Below, in pieces: positions 16,902-23,833 of a DNA stretch of 24,330 bases (positions are counted from its first letter, which is position 1; each line of letters opens with the position of its first letter). A program made the translations under genes and the position numbers. The stretch comes from an uncultured Oscillospiraceae bacterium. GTDB lineage: Bacteria > Bacillota > Clostridia > Oscillospirales > Acutalibacteraceae. The notes under the pieces are model-generated. The model ran no database searches. It saw only the letters and a list, made by a program, of their open reading frames with translations, and had not been told where the DNA came from. The stretch covers positions 1-24,330 of the forward strand of contig UQDO01000037.1 in the NCBI GenBank assembly GCA_900539855.1. Direction: 5' to 3'.

Positions 16902-17555
16902 ATGGCGGTACTGAATGTAAATCCCACAAGAATGGAGCTTACAAGGCTCAAAAAGCAGTTAAATACCGCCGTCCGCGGCCACAAGCTGCTTAAGGACAAG
17001 CGCGACGAACTGATGCGCCAGTTCCTTGACCTTATAAGGGAAAACAAGGAGCTGCGCGAGGAGGTCGAAAAGGAGCTTCACGATGCAAACAGCCATTTTG
17101 CGCTCGCAGGCTCGGTCATGAGCGGAGAAGCGCTTGACGCCGCGCTTTTATATCCAAAGCAGGAGGCATACCTTGAGGTGGCCTCGAAAAACGTCATGAG
17201 CGTTGACATTCCGGTCTATGATATAAAGACCAGAACGAGCGATCCTTCCGATATTTATGCCTACGGCTTTGCCGCGACCTCATTCGAGCTTGACGAGGCT
17301 GTGGCAAAAATGAGTGATCTGCTGCCGAAGCTGCTGCGCCTTGCCGAGATAGAAAAATCGACCCAGCGCATGTCGGTCGAGATCGAAAAGACGCGCCGCC
17401 GCGTCAACGCACTTGAGCATGTTCTGATCCCGAGATATACCGAAACGATACGTTTCATATCGATGAAGCTGGAGGAAAGTGACCGTTCGAGCCGCACAAG
17501 GCTCATGAAGGTCAAGGACATGATGCTTGCCGAGGCGCACGATTTCCATTACTGA
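16902..17555 (+). CDS. ntpD: V-type ATPase subunit D (central rotor shaft)
   Basis: Protein of 217 residues. The N- and C-terminal helices (first ~65 and last ~85 residues) form the antiparallel coiled coil that turns inside the A3B3 head. N-terminus NVNPTRMELTRLKKQLNTA and the C-terminal NALEHVLIPRYTETIRFI motif are characteristic. AAGGAGGTG precedes ATG 16902 at ideal spacing. Last gene of the operon; E. hirae-style ntpH and ntpJ are absent. Confidence 0.97.
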   Translation: MAVLNVNPTRMELTRLKKQLNTAVRGHKLLKDKRDELMRQFLDLIRENKELREEVEKELHDANSHFALAGSVMSGEALDAALLYPKQEAYLEVASKNVMSVDIPVYDIKTRTSDPSDIYAYGFAATSFELDEAVAKMSDLLPKLLRLAEIEKSTQRMSVEIEKTRRRVNALEHVLIPRYTETIRFISMKLEESDRSSRTRLMKVKDMMLAEAHDFHY

Positions 17556-17604
17556 TCCCAAAGCGCACCGGCAGATCACAAAAAGCAACAGATGTTAAAA
17601 CGCA

Positions 17605-17647
17605 GCGCGGAGAAAGCACATGTCTTTCCTCCGCGCATTGTTTTTGT
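17605..17647 (+). terminator. Terminator of the V-ATPase operon
   Basis: GCGCGGAG...AAAG (17605-17616) pairs with CTTTCCTCCGCGC (17624-17636), leaving one bulged base and a 7-base loop. ATTGTTTTT follows. It starts 49 bases after the ntpD stop. Confidence 0.9.
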
Positions 17648-17705
17648 ATAATTTAAGTATTATAGGAGAATTATAGGCTTCGCCCACTGTGTTGAAAGGT
17701 AAAGA

Positions 17706-18077
17706 TAAATTTTAGTTCAGCGGTGTGAGTGAACAATGAATTAATTGACGCATCGTAGGGCAGGGGCAGGGCTCTGCCGTTATTTCCCACAACAAATTAA
17801 ATTTTAACATTTGGTTTTAATATACGATTTAATTTACTGACAGACGTAAGGAACGAGCCTTAAGTGTCGTTCCGTGTGGTTTACAACACGGCTATTGTTA
17901 TTTAGGAACGACACTCAAGGCTCGTTCCTTACGTCTATCAATTAATTATACGAATACCATTCACCTATAAACTAAAATTTACCGTCATATGGGTAATAAA
18001 AAGCGGCAGGGGCAAAGCCCCTGCCCTACAAGTGTAGAATTAATTTTTTGCGTTTTACACCGCTAAACTTAAATTTA
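17706..18077. repeat. Nested repeat: GC-rich palindromic element interrupted by a MITE-like element
   Basis: Outer terminal inverted repeats lie at 17706-17726 and 18057-18077 (21 bases, two mismatches, ending in AGCGGTGT). Next come GTAGGGCAGGGGC arms (17756-17768 and its inverse 18014-18027) and TTATTTCCCA/TGGGTAATAA arms (17780-17789 and 17990-17999). A second element, 17798-17981, occupies the middle. Without it the outer element would be about 188 bp and palindromic throughout. No coding frame. It fills most of the 554-base gap between the converging ntpD and bile-salt-hydrolase-like genes. Confidence 0.75.
17798..17981. repeat. Inner MITE-like element (184 bp) of the GGAACGA/TCGTTCC family
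   Basis: The right arm 17931-17981 is identical to 4-54. Inverted 24-base arms at 17850-17873 and 17905-17928 differ at one position, and the pairing extends outward through AGACGTAAG/CTTACGTCT. The left end keeps TAAATTTTA (17798-17806) but has diverged from the canonical arm. Size matches the 178-bp copy at 3629-3806. Confidence 0.75.
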
Positions 18078-18082
18078 TATTT

Positions 18083-18106
18083 CCGCACGTTCCGGCTGCC
18101 GTGTGG
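18083..18106 (-). other. Hairpin just after the choloylglycine hydrolase gene
   Basis: CCGCACG (18083-18089) pairs with CGTGTGG (18100-18106), one G-U pair, loop of 10. It lies 4 bases beyond the gene's end without a clear T-run. It may protect the 3' end or help terminate together with the adjoining repeat. Confidence 0.35.
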
Positions 18107-18109
18107 CGG

Positions 18110-19069
18110 TCAATTGAGTCGCCTTATCTGCATACGGTCCTCTACCGGATACGCTGTCGGCTGCGTTCCTGCCACATCGGCGCCGTAAAGATTTACCGAC
18201 CGGACCGATATATCGTCATAGGTCTTAAACAAATACGCTCCCTCTTTAGGGTCCATGCATGACGAATAAATTGTTATTTCACACTGCCCGTCCGGCATAC
18301 GCACCGCACCGCGCTGCTGCTCGACCGAACCCAAAAGATGAAAAAACTGCATTATGCCCGGCAGTCTGCCGCTGCCGCATACCGAGTTTGCACGCAAAAA
18401 CGCCGCCCTTACGAATCTGGATTTTGACGACATGTCGCCCGGCAGTCCCAAGGCTCCCATTCCGCGACTGTAGGCGCAAAGCGGCAAAGCGTCGGAAAAT
18501 CTGTTTTTTGGCGGATACGGCGACAGTGACATATAATCATTAAGCCCTGCAAGCTGCGCCGGAAACGTCGGCTCGTTGGTCAGCACACCTGCCGGATCGT
18601 CGTATAAATGCAGCCCGTCGACTGTCTGCTCCAGCACGACCGCGCCGCTTTTGTCGGCTATCATCCAGTGCAGCCTTGCCGCAGGCATATCTGCCTTGAA
18701 CCGCTCGCCTGTTATATTGAGATTTTTTGCAAGCTTTCGCACCTCGTTTATATCGGCGCACCTGCCGAGTATCTGCGGTATCAGTTCGTACTGGGCGACG
18801 TTTACAGAGCCCTCCCTGACGCTGCCGAAAACGGCACTTTCGGTGAAGTTCAGCCCTGCGATGCAAAGCCCTTTTTCGTTGAAGCCGTCGTAATAAAGAG
18901 GGAAACCGTCACACATATGTGCCATACCTATCATGGCGTAATGATCTTTAAGACCGTTAAACGGAAATCTTCGCGGCGTCACGACCACAGATTCTCCGTA
19001 TGAAAATTCGTAATCAAGATTTCTTCCGAAATAAAATTCATCGGTATTATAACTTATTGCAGTACACAT
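18110..19069 (-). CDS. Choloylglycine hydrolase family protein (bile salt hydrolase / penicillin V acylase-like)
   Basis: Ntn-hydrolase of 319 residues. Cys2 becomes the N-terminal nucleophile after Met removal. FGRNLDYEFSYGE gives Arg16 and Asp19, AGLNF Asn74, LTNEP Asn165, and SRFVR Arg218. These are the residue set of the C. perfringens bile salt hydrolase. The family cleaves amide bonds of conjugated bile acids, penicillin V or acyl-homoserine lactones; bile salts fit a gut organism but specificity is inferred. No signal peptide. I chose ATG 19069 because TGGAGGT lies 7 bases upstream and the nucleophile must be residue 2; the open frame extending to 19177 is upstream noise. It follows metY by 58 bases. 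Confidence 0.9.
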   Translation of the reverse strand: MCTAISYNTDEFYFGRNLDYEFSYGESVVVTPRRFPFNGLKDHYAMIGMAHMCDGFPLYYDGFNEKGLCIAGLNFTESAVFGSVREGSVNVAQYELIPQILGRCADINEVRKLAKNLNITGERFKADMPAARLHWMIADKSGAVVLEQTVDGLHLYDDPAGVLTNEPTFPAQLAGLNDYMSLSPYPPKNRFSDALPLCAYSRGMGALGLPGDMSSKSRFVRAAFLRANSVCGSGRLPGIMQFFHLLGSVEQQRGAVRMPDGQCEITIYSSCMDPKEGAYLFKTYDDISVRSVNLYGADVAGTQPTAYPVEDRMQIRRLN

Positions 19070-19096
19070 CCGTAAGACCTCCATATATAAAGTTTT

Positions 19097-19122
19097 GCCG
19101 CATACAGGTTTTTGTATGCGGC
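19097..19122 (-). promoter_or_regulatory. Perfect hairpin between metY and the bile-salt-hydrolase-like gene
   Basis: GCCGCATACA (19097-19106) pairs perfectly with TGTATGCGGC (19113-19122) around a 6-base loop, 5 bases after the metY stop. Read on the minus strand it is followed by AAAACTTTATAT, not a T-run. It is therefore either a partial terminator/attenuator or an mRNA-stabilising element that sets the ratio of the two gene products. Confidence 0.6.
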
Positions 19123-19127
19123 AAGGG

Positions 19128-20399
19128 TCAACATTTTTCAAGAGCTGCTTCAAGATCGGCAATAATATCTCCGACATATTCTATTCCGACCGACATTCTT
19201 ATAAGGTCGGGAGTTACTCCGCATTCCTCCAGCTGCTTATCCGACAGCTGACGGTGCGTGGTCGATGCAGGGTGCAGCACGCAGGTTCTGACATCGGCAA
19301 CATGAATGACCGGTGCTGCCAGGCGCACGCTTTCCATGAACTTCTCAGCCGCCCCTCTGCCGCCCTTTATTCCGAACGATATGACGCCGCAGGTGCCGTC
19401 GGGCATGTATTTGCCTGCAAGCGCATGGTAGCGGTTGTTTTTGAGTCCCGGGTATTCCACCCACGCAACCTTCGGGTTTGAAAGCAGGAATTCCGCTACA
19501 GCCAGAGCGTTTGAGCAGTGCACAGGCATCCTCAGGTGCAGCGTTTCAATGCCGACATTCAGCAAAAACGCATTCATAGGCGACATCGCCATGCCGATAT
19601 CGCGCATCATCTGCGCCCTTGCCTTGGCTATAAAGGCGGCTTTTCCGAACTTTTCGGTATAAACAAGCCCGTGATACGACTCGTCCGGCGCGCACATATC
19701 GGTATGCCTCGGCGATTTTGTCCAGTCGAAATTTCCCGAATCCACAATGCAGCCGCCCAGTGACATTGCGTGACCGTCAAGGTATTTCGAGGTTGAATGA
19801 AGGACGACATCGGCACCCCACTCAATGGGTCGGCAGTTGACCGGCGACGGGAAAGTATTGTCAACAAAAAGCGGAAGATGATTTTTGTGTGCCACCTTTG
19901 CAAAGCGCTCTATGTCAAGCACGGTCAGCGCCGGATTGGCTACGCTTTCTCCGAATATCAGCCGGGTTTCGGGTCTTATCGCGCTCTCGATCTCAATATC
20001 CGACGAATCGGGAGAAATGAATGTAGTGGTAATGCCGAGCTTTGCGAGCGTTGTGCCGAGCAGGTTGAAGGTGCCGCCGTAGATCGAGCTTGACGACACG
20101 ATGTGGTCGCCTGCCTTACATATCGTGAGTATCGCAGCGGTGGTTGCTGCCTGTCCCGACGAGGTCAGCATAGCGCCAACGCCGCCCTCAAGGGCGCATA
20201 TCTTCTTCTCAACGGCTTCTACCGTCGGGTTGCTCAGCCTCGTATAAAAGTGACCCGAAGCGTTGAAATCAAACAGATCGCCCATTGTCCTGGCGTCCTC
20301 GTATTTGAATGTTGTGCTTTGATATATAGGCAAAACGCGCGCCTCGCCGCTTTTGGGCGAGTAGCCCTCCTGGACGCATTTTGTTCCGATGTGGCTCAT
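19128..20399 (-). CDS. metY: O-acetylhomoserine aminocarboxypropyltransferase (sulfhydrylase)
   Basis: PLP enzyme of 423 residues, Cys/Met-metabolism family, of MetY length (longer than cystathionine synthases/lyases). PLP lysine K205 in HSTSKYLDGH, Asp180 in LFVDNTFPSP, and the phosphate-binding YTRLSNPT (52-59). It makes homocysteine from O-acetylhomoserine and sulfide (or a related sulfur donor) in methionine synthesis. ATG 20399, with AGGAGAGA about 11 bases upstream. The mRNA leader is only ~30 bases, too short for a SAM riboswitch or T-box, so control would be at the promoter. Confidence 0.93.
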   Translation of the reverse strand: MSHIGTKCVQEGYSPKSGEARVLPIYQSTTFKYEDARTMGDLFDFNASGHFYTRLSNPTVEAVEKKICALEGGVGAMLTSSGQAATTAAILTICKAGDHIVSSSSIYGGTFNLLGTTLAKLGITTTFISPDSSDIEIESAIRPETRLIFGESVANPALTVLDIERFAKVAHKNHLPLFVDNTFPSPVNCRPIEWGADVVLHSTSKYLDGHAMSLGGCIVDSGNFDWTKSPRHTDMCAPDESYHGLVYTEKFGKAAFIAKARAQMMRDIGMAMSPMNAFLLNVGIETLHLRMPVHCSNALAVAEFLLSNPKVAWVEYPGLKNNRYHALAGKYMPDGTCGVISFGIKGGRGAAEKFMESVRLAAPVIHVADVRTCVLHPASTTHRQLSDKQLEECGVTPDLIRMSVGIEYVGDIIADLEAALEKC

Positions 20400-20437
20400 A
20401 TTGAAACATCCTCTCTCCTAAGTGCTTTTCGAAACTC

Positions 20438-20466
20438 ATTTTAACATTTAACGTGTCCGATTTCAA
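20438..20466 (-). promoter_or_regulatory. metY promoter
   Basis: Minus strand: TTGAAA (20461-20466), 17-base spacer, TAAAAT (20438-20443), about 39 bases upstream of the metY ATG. Confidence 0.7.
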
Positions 20467-20504
20467 TAGATAACGCCTCAAAGATGTAATTTTTGATGTA
20501 AAAA

Positions 20505-20555
20505 GCGGCGATTTTTCCACGTCAGCCTATGCCAAAGTAATAATAAAATCGCTGC
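20505..20555. repeat. Inverted repeat in the metY / small-protein divergent region
   Basis: GCGGCGATTTT (20505-20515) and AAAATCGCTGC (20545-20555) are inverted copies with one G-U-compatible difference, 29 bases apart. Between them a poor -35 (TTCCAC, 20515-20520) and TAATAA (20538-20543) could be the promoter of the following small gene. Could be an operator or an RNA stem. Confidence 0.4.
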
Positions 20556-20612
20556 GCGGAATATTTAAGACGCCGCGGCTAAAAATATATAAAGAGAAAA
20601 GGAGGGGAAAGA

Positions 20613-20789
20613 ATGAAAAACACAATGTGCTTTATGCGCGGAATGGGCATAGGTCTTGCGGCAGGAATGGCGACTGCGGCGGCGGTTAAATGCGTTTGCA
20701 TGAAAAGCAAAAAGTTCAGAAAAAAGACCACAAAAGCGGCAAGGGCGGTGTCCGACATAATGGAAGACATCCAGCAGCTTCTGAGCTGA
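20613..20789 (+). CDS. Small membrane-associated protein, function unknown
   Basis: Protein of 58 residues beginning MKNTMCFMRGMGIGLAAGMA. A Gly/Ala-rich hydrophobic segment (about 8-29) is followed by a Lys/Arg-rich stretch and an amphipathic C-terminal helix ending EDIQQLLS. The layout resembles YtxH-like small proteins of Firmicutes, but I cannot assign it to a family with certainty. An excellent ribosome binding site (GGAGGGG, 5 bases before the ATG) and a strong terminator directly after argue that it is real. It stands alone, divergent from metY. Confidence 0.75.
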   Translation: MKNTMCFMRGMGIGLAAGMATAAAVKCVCMKSKKFRKKTTKAARAVSDIMEDIQQLLS

Positions 20790-20814
20790 GCCGCGGTATG
20801 CGATTACAGATACC

Positions 20815-20853
20815 AAAACCCGGGCGGAGGCATTGTCTCTGTCCGGGTTTTAA
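20815..20853 (+). terminator. Terminator after the small membrane protein gene
   Basis: AAAACCCGGGCGGAG (20815-20829) pairs over 15 positions, two of them G-U, with CTCTGTCCGGGTTTT (20837-20851). The loop is 7 bases. TTTT on the plus side and TTTT on the minus side make it bidirectional. Confidence 0.85.
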
Positions 20854-21085
20854 AAGCAGACACAAAACATCAAAAAAACCAAGCAGCCCGTTATGCTAAA
20901 AAACAACCGATAATATTTATTTTATCGGTGTACAAAAAATGAAAAATTGAATTTTTGCAGGCACGATATTTGAAATTTAGAGTTGAAATTTTAAAATTCA
21001 AGGCTGCCCGATAATAAACATAAAAACCGATTTGCATATCGTAAGGCAGGGGCCACACTCCTGCCGCTTTTGTTGCCGCGCGTTG
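20854..21085. other. Non-coding stretch with a hairpin and a half repeat
   Basis: AT-rich, no supportable frame. ACCGATAA (20906-20913) and TTATCGGT (20922-20929) form a perfect 8-pair hairpin with an 8-base loop. A GGCAGG...CCTGCC hairpin (21045-21065), preceded by GCATATCGTA, resembles the left arm of the GC-rich outer element at 17746-17779. It ends 20 bases before the next MITE-like element. Confidence 0.55.
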
Positions 21086-21205
21086 TAAATTTTAGTTTAT
21101 GAGCGCAAGAAACCGAAAATCTAATAGTGCATTTGTAGGGAACGACACTTGGGACTCGTTCCCTACATCTGTCAATATTTCATTACGCAGATAAACTAAA
21201 ATTTA
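21086..21205. repeat. Short palindromic MITE-like element (120 bp)
   Basis: Terminal inverted repeats of 15 bases (21086-21100 and 21191-21205; TAAATTTTAGTTTAT). A single core hairpin, 21135-21166, pairs GTAGGGAACGA with TCGTTCCCTAC. Right-arm skeleton TCGTTCCCTACATCTGTCAAT parallels TCGTTCCTTACGTCTATCAAT of the 17931 copy. TA occurs at both ends. A smaller, single-hairpin version of the same family. Confidence 0.8.
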
Positions 21206-21316
21206 TAATTTGATTTGTACGGGATGTTTTGCCGCAGCGGCGTCGGGATTATTTGTATGGCTTTACATCTGTTGTCAAGCCGGTTCAATACTTCAGGTAA
21301 AAGAGCGGAAAACCGA

Positions 21317-21345
21317 TTGTATCGGAAAAACATTTGTGGTATACT
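21317..21345 (+). promoter_or_regulatory. Promoter of the threonine aldolase gene
   Basis: TTGTAT (21317-21322), 17-base spacer, TATACT (21340-21345); start codon about 30 bases downstream. Confidence 0.7.
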
Positions 21346-21375
21346 GAAATTAAAACATAATGGGAAGTGGATACT

Positions 21376-22404
21376 TTGATACGGTTCAACAACGACTACA
21401 ACCGCGGCGCCATGCCGTCGGTGCTCGACGCTCTGAGAAACACCGCCGCCGACAGCTTTGCCGGTTACGGCGAGGATGAATGGTGCTCCGCTGCTTCGAA
21501 AATGATAAAAAACCTGACAAGGGACGATGCGTCGGTGCACTTCCTGCCGGGGGCAACCCAAACAAACTTTATTGTTATCTCGGCGGCACTGTCCCCGGTA
21601 CAGAGCGTCATTGCTGCCGATACGGGGCATATCAACTGCCATGAGGCGGCGTCTGTGGAAAACACCGGGCATAAAATACTGGAGCTGCCAAATAAGGACG
21701 GCAAAATCACTGCCCGGCAGATAAACGAAGCTGCAGGGAAATATTACGAAGGCGGTGAGCCGGAGTACCTGACCGAGCCGAAAATGGTCTATTTGTCGTT
21801 CCCGACCGAAAAAGGAACGCTTTATTCCAAGGATGAGCTTTCGGCTATAAGCGAAGTGTGCAGAAAATACAATATGTATTTATTCATAGACGGTGCACGG
21901 CTCAGCTATGGACTTATGTCGCCGCAAAACGACGTGACACTTAGCGATATAGCGCAGCTTGCCGATGTATTCTATCTCGGCGGAACGAAGTGCGGAACAT
22001 TGTTCGGTGAAGCGTTGGTCATAACGGCAGAGCCGTTGAAACGGCGCTTTAAAGCGTATATGAAGCAAAACGGCGCAGTGCTTGCAAAGGGCTGGCTTTT
22101 GGGACTGCAGTTTGCCGCTGTCCTTAAAAACGGTGAGTATTTTGAGGCGGCGCGGCGTGCCGATATGCTGGCTTTGAAGATTAAGGATGCCTTTAAAGCA
22201 AAGGGTATACCCTTCTGGGTCGAAAGCTTTACAAATCAGCAGTTCGTGATACTTTCCGACAGGCAAAGAGAAGCGCTCTCCAAAAATTATTTTTTTGAGG
22301 AGCAGGAAAGAACCGGTTCCGGCACGGTGGTCAGGTTCTGTACAAGTTGGGCGACCGGTGAGGATGAGGTCGACCGCCTGATAGCCGACATCGAAAAGTT
22401 GTAG
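21376..22404 (+). CDS. ltaE: Low-specificity L-threonine aldolase family protein
   Basis: PLP fold-type I enzyme of 342 residues. It cleaves threonine/allo-threonine to glycine and acetaldehyde. PLP lysine in YLGGTKCG (residue ~205), the Asp of LFIDGARLSYG (~172), and HEAASVENTGHK typical of the family. The proposed start is TTG 21376 because it yields MIRFNNDYNRGAMP, the normal family opening, with GGGAAGTGG just upstream. GTG 21367 is in frame but lies within that ribosome binding site and adds only three residues. No clear terminator follows. Confidence 0.9.
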   Translation: MIRFNNDYNRGAMPSVLDALRNTAADSFAGYGEDEWCSAASKMIKNLTRDDASVHFLPGATQTNFIVISAALSPVQSVIAADTGHINCHEAASVENTGHKILELPNKDGKITARQINEAAGKYYEGGEPEYLTEPKMVYLSFPTEKGTLYSKDELSAISEVCRKYNMYLFIDGARLSYGLMSPQNDVTLSDIAQLADVFYLGGTKCGTLFGEALVITAEPLKRRFKAYMKQNGAVLAKGWLLGLQFAAVLKNGEYFEAARRADMLALKIKDAFKAKGIPFWVESFTNQQFVILSDRQREALSKNYFFEEQERTGSGTVVRFCTSWATGEDEVDRLIADIEKL

Positions 22405-22417
22405 GTTACGATATAAT

Positions 22418-22516
22418 TCATTTGTTTGGCTGATCTTCCGGTTTTGCGCCCGGCGCTGCCATTTTGCGGCGGATCTCGTCAGCCTGTGCCTTCTTTTGAT
22501 ACTCATTTTTGTCGAA
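22418..22516 (-). pseudogene. Possible C-terminal gene remnant
   Basis: On the minus strand, 32 codons ending in TGA (22418-22420) read FDKNEYQKKAQADEIRRKMA and then APGAKPEDQPNK. This is a hydrophilic Lys/Glu/Gln-rich composition like a real protein tail. The frame is closed upstream by TAA (22517-22519), and the only ATG inside would leave 14 residues. It abuts the antiporter promoter. No family recognised. Chance cannot be excluded. Confidence 0.35.
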
Positions 22517-22524
22517 TTATGCTA

Positions 22525-22553
22525 TTGACTATGGTACCTTGCGGTGGTAAAAT
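22525..22553 (+). promoter_or_regulatory. Promoter of the cation/proton antiporter gene
   Basis: TTGACT (22525-22530), 17-base spacer, TAAAAT (22548-22553). It lies about 70 bases upstream of the chosen start codon and overlaps the GTG at 22544, which argues against that codon as a start. Confidence 0.75.
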
Positions 22554-22624
22554 CTAATGCGATGCCGCAAATACAGTGCGGAATTGCTTGTTTTATCAAC
22601 CTTAAGGAAAGGATCGTTTCAAAT

Positions 22625-23833
22625 ATGGAGTATTATGACGTCTTACTGCCCCTTGCAATCATACTGGGGCTTTCAAAGGTGCTCGTAAAGATCTGCGAAA
22701 GGTTCAGCCTGCCAAGGGTCGTCGGCATGCTGCTTGCCGGCGTTGCGGTCGGACTTATCCGCCTTATACCGGGAGAAACGGTGCTCAACGGTACGGCGGT
22801 TGAGGGACTCGGCTTCATAGCGAAAATCGGCGTTATACTGATAATGTTTTCGGCTGGACTTGAGACCGATGTCAAGCAGATAAAGTCGGTCGGCATCCCT
22901 GCCGTCATAATAACCACTGCCGGCGTTGTTGTGCCGATGGGACTGGGCTTTCTGACTGCCTGCCTTTTCAATGGCGGCTTTGCAAAGGAAAACCTGCTTA
23001 CCAACCTTTTTTACGGCGTCATACTTACCGCGACGTCGGTCAGCGTAACGGTCGCAACCTTAAAGGAACTCGGACAGCTAAGCACAAAGCTGGGCAGCAC
23101 CATAGTTGCCGCCGCCGTACTTGATGATATCATAGGTGTAGTGGTATTGTCGTTCACTGTTGCAATGAAGGGCACCGCCGGTGCAGAAGTCGTCAATCCG
23201 TGGATCGTGCTTTTAAAGACAGTGCTTTTCTTCATATTCGTCATAGTTGTCGGCTTTGGCTGCAAAAAGCTGTTTGATGTAATAGAACGGAAATATCCGC
23301 ATCACAGGATGCTGCCGGTATTCAGTCTTGCTCTTTGCTTTTTCTTTTCGTATGCAAGCGAGCGATGGTTCGGCGTTGCCGACATAACCGGTGCCTTTGC
23401 CGCAGGACTTGTGCTGTCGGGCAACCGCGAGTCGGATTATATCGACCGCCGCAGCGACATTATAAGCTACATGATATTTACGCCGGTGTTTTTCGCGAAC
23501 ATAGGAATTAATGCCAATTTTTCGGGACTTACCGGCGATGCGCTGCTTTTCGGGGCAATGTTCATACTTGCCGGAATAGTGGGCAAGGTAATCGGCTGCG
23601 GTTCACTGGCTAAGATCTGCGGCTACAGCGGAATTGATTCGTTCCGTATAGGTCTCGGCATGATGGCGCGTGCCGAGGTGGCGCTGGTATGCGCGCAAAA
23701 GGGCGTTGACAGCGGTATAATCGGCTCGGAAATAATGCCGTTTATATTGATACTGATAGTTGTGACCAGCTTTGTCACACCGATAGCATTAAAGGCGACA
23801 TATAAAGACCGGATACCGGCAAATGCGGGCTGA
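22625..23833 (+). CDS. CPA2-family Na+(K+)/H+ antiporter (GerN/NapA-like)
   Basis: Membrane protein of 402 residues with about 12 hydrophobic segments. Seen: FSAGLE (75-80), TATSVSVTVATLKELG (135-150), the paired aspartates D167-D168 in AAVLDDIIG that bind and exchange the cation in NapA-type carriers, and GMMARAEVALV (345-355), where R349 is probably equivalent to the NapA lysine. There is no C-terminal RCK/TrkA domain, so it is not a full KefB/C. Role: cation extrusion or pH homeostasis, possibly recycling Na+ with the V-ATPase. I chose ATG 22625, which has AAGGAAAGGA upstream. The frame is open back to GTG 22544, but that lies in the promoter. Confidence 0.92.
   Translation: MEYYDVLLPLAIILGLSKVLVKICERFSLPRVVGMLLAGVAVGLIRLIPGETVLNGTAVEGLGFIAKIGVILIMFSAGLETDVKQIKSVGIPAVIITTAGVVVPMGLGFLTACLFNGGFAKENLLTNLFYGVILTATSVSVTVATLKELGQLSTKLGSTIVAAAVLDDIIGVVVLSFTVAMKGTAGAEVVNPWIVLLKTVLFFIFVIVVGFGCKKLFDVIERKYPHHRMLPVFSLALCFFFSYASERWFGVADITGAFAAGLVLSGNRESDYIDRRSDIISYMIFTPVFFANIGINANFSGLTGDALLFGAMFILAGIVGKVIGCGSLAKICGYSGIDSFRIGLGMMARAEVALVCAQKGVDSGIIGSEIMPFILILIVVTSFVTPIALKATYKDRIPANAG

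Noticed and set aside
17850..17928. Short repeats resembling CRISPR units
   Set aside because: Only two inverted (not direct) copies per locus, no regular spacers, no cas genes. They are arms of a palindromic element.
19070..19177. 36-residue N-terminal extension of the choloylglycine hydrolase
   Set aside because: The catalytic cysteine must be residue 2, and a strong ribosome binding site precedes ATG 19069.
20400..20437. SAM riboswitch or T-box leader for metY
   Set aside because: The promoter lies so close that the leader is about 30 bases, with no room for either structure.
22544..22624. GTG 22544 as start of the antiporter
   Set aside because: The codon lies between the -35 and -10 hexamers of a good promoter and the added residues do not resemble the family. 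ATG 22625 has a ribosome binding site.
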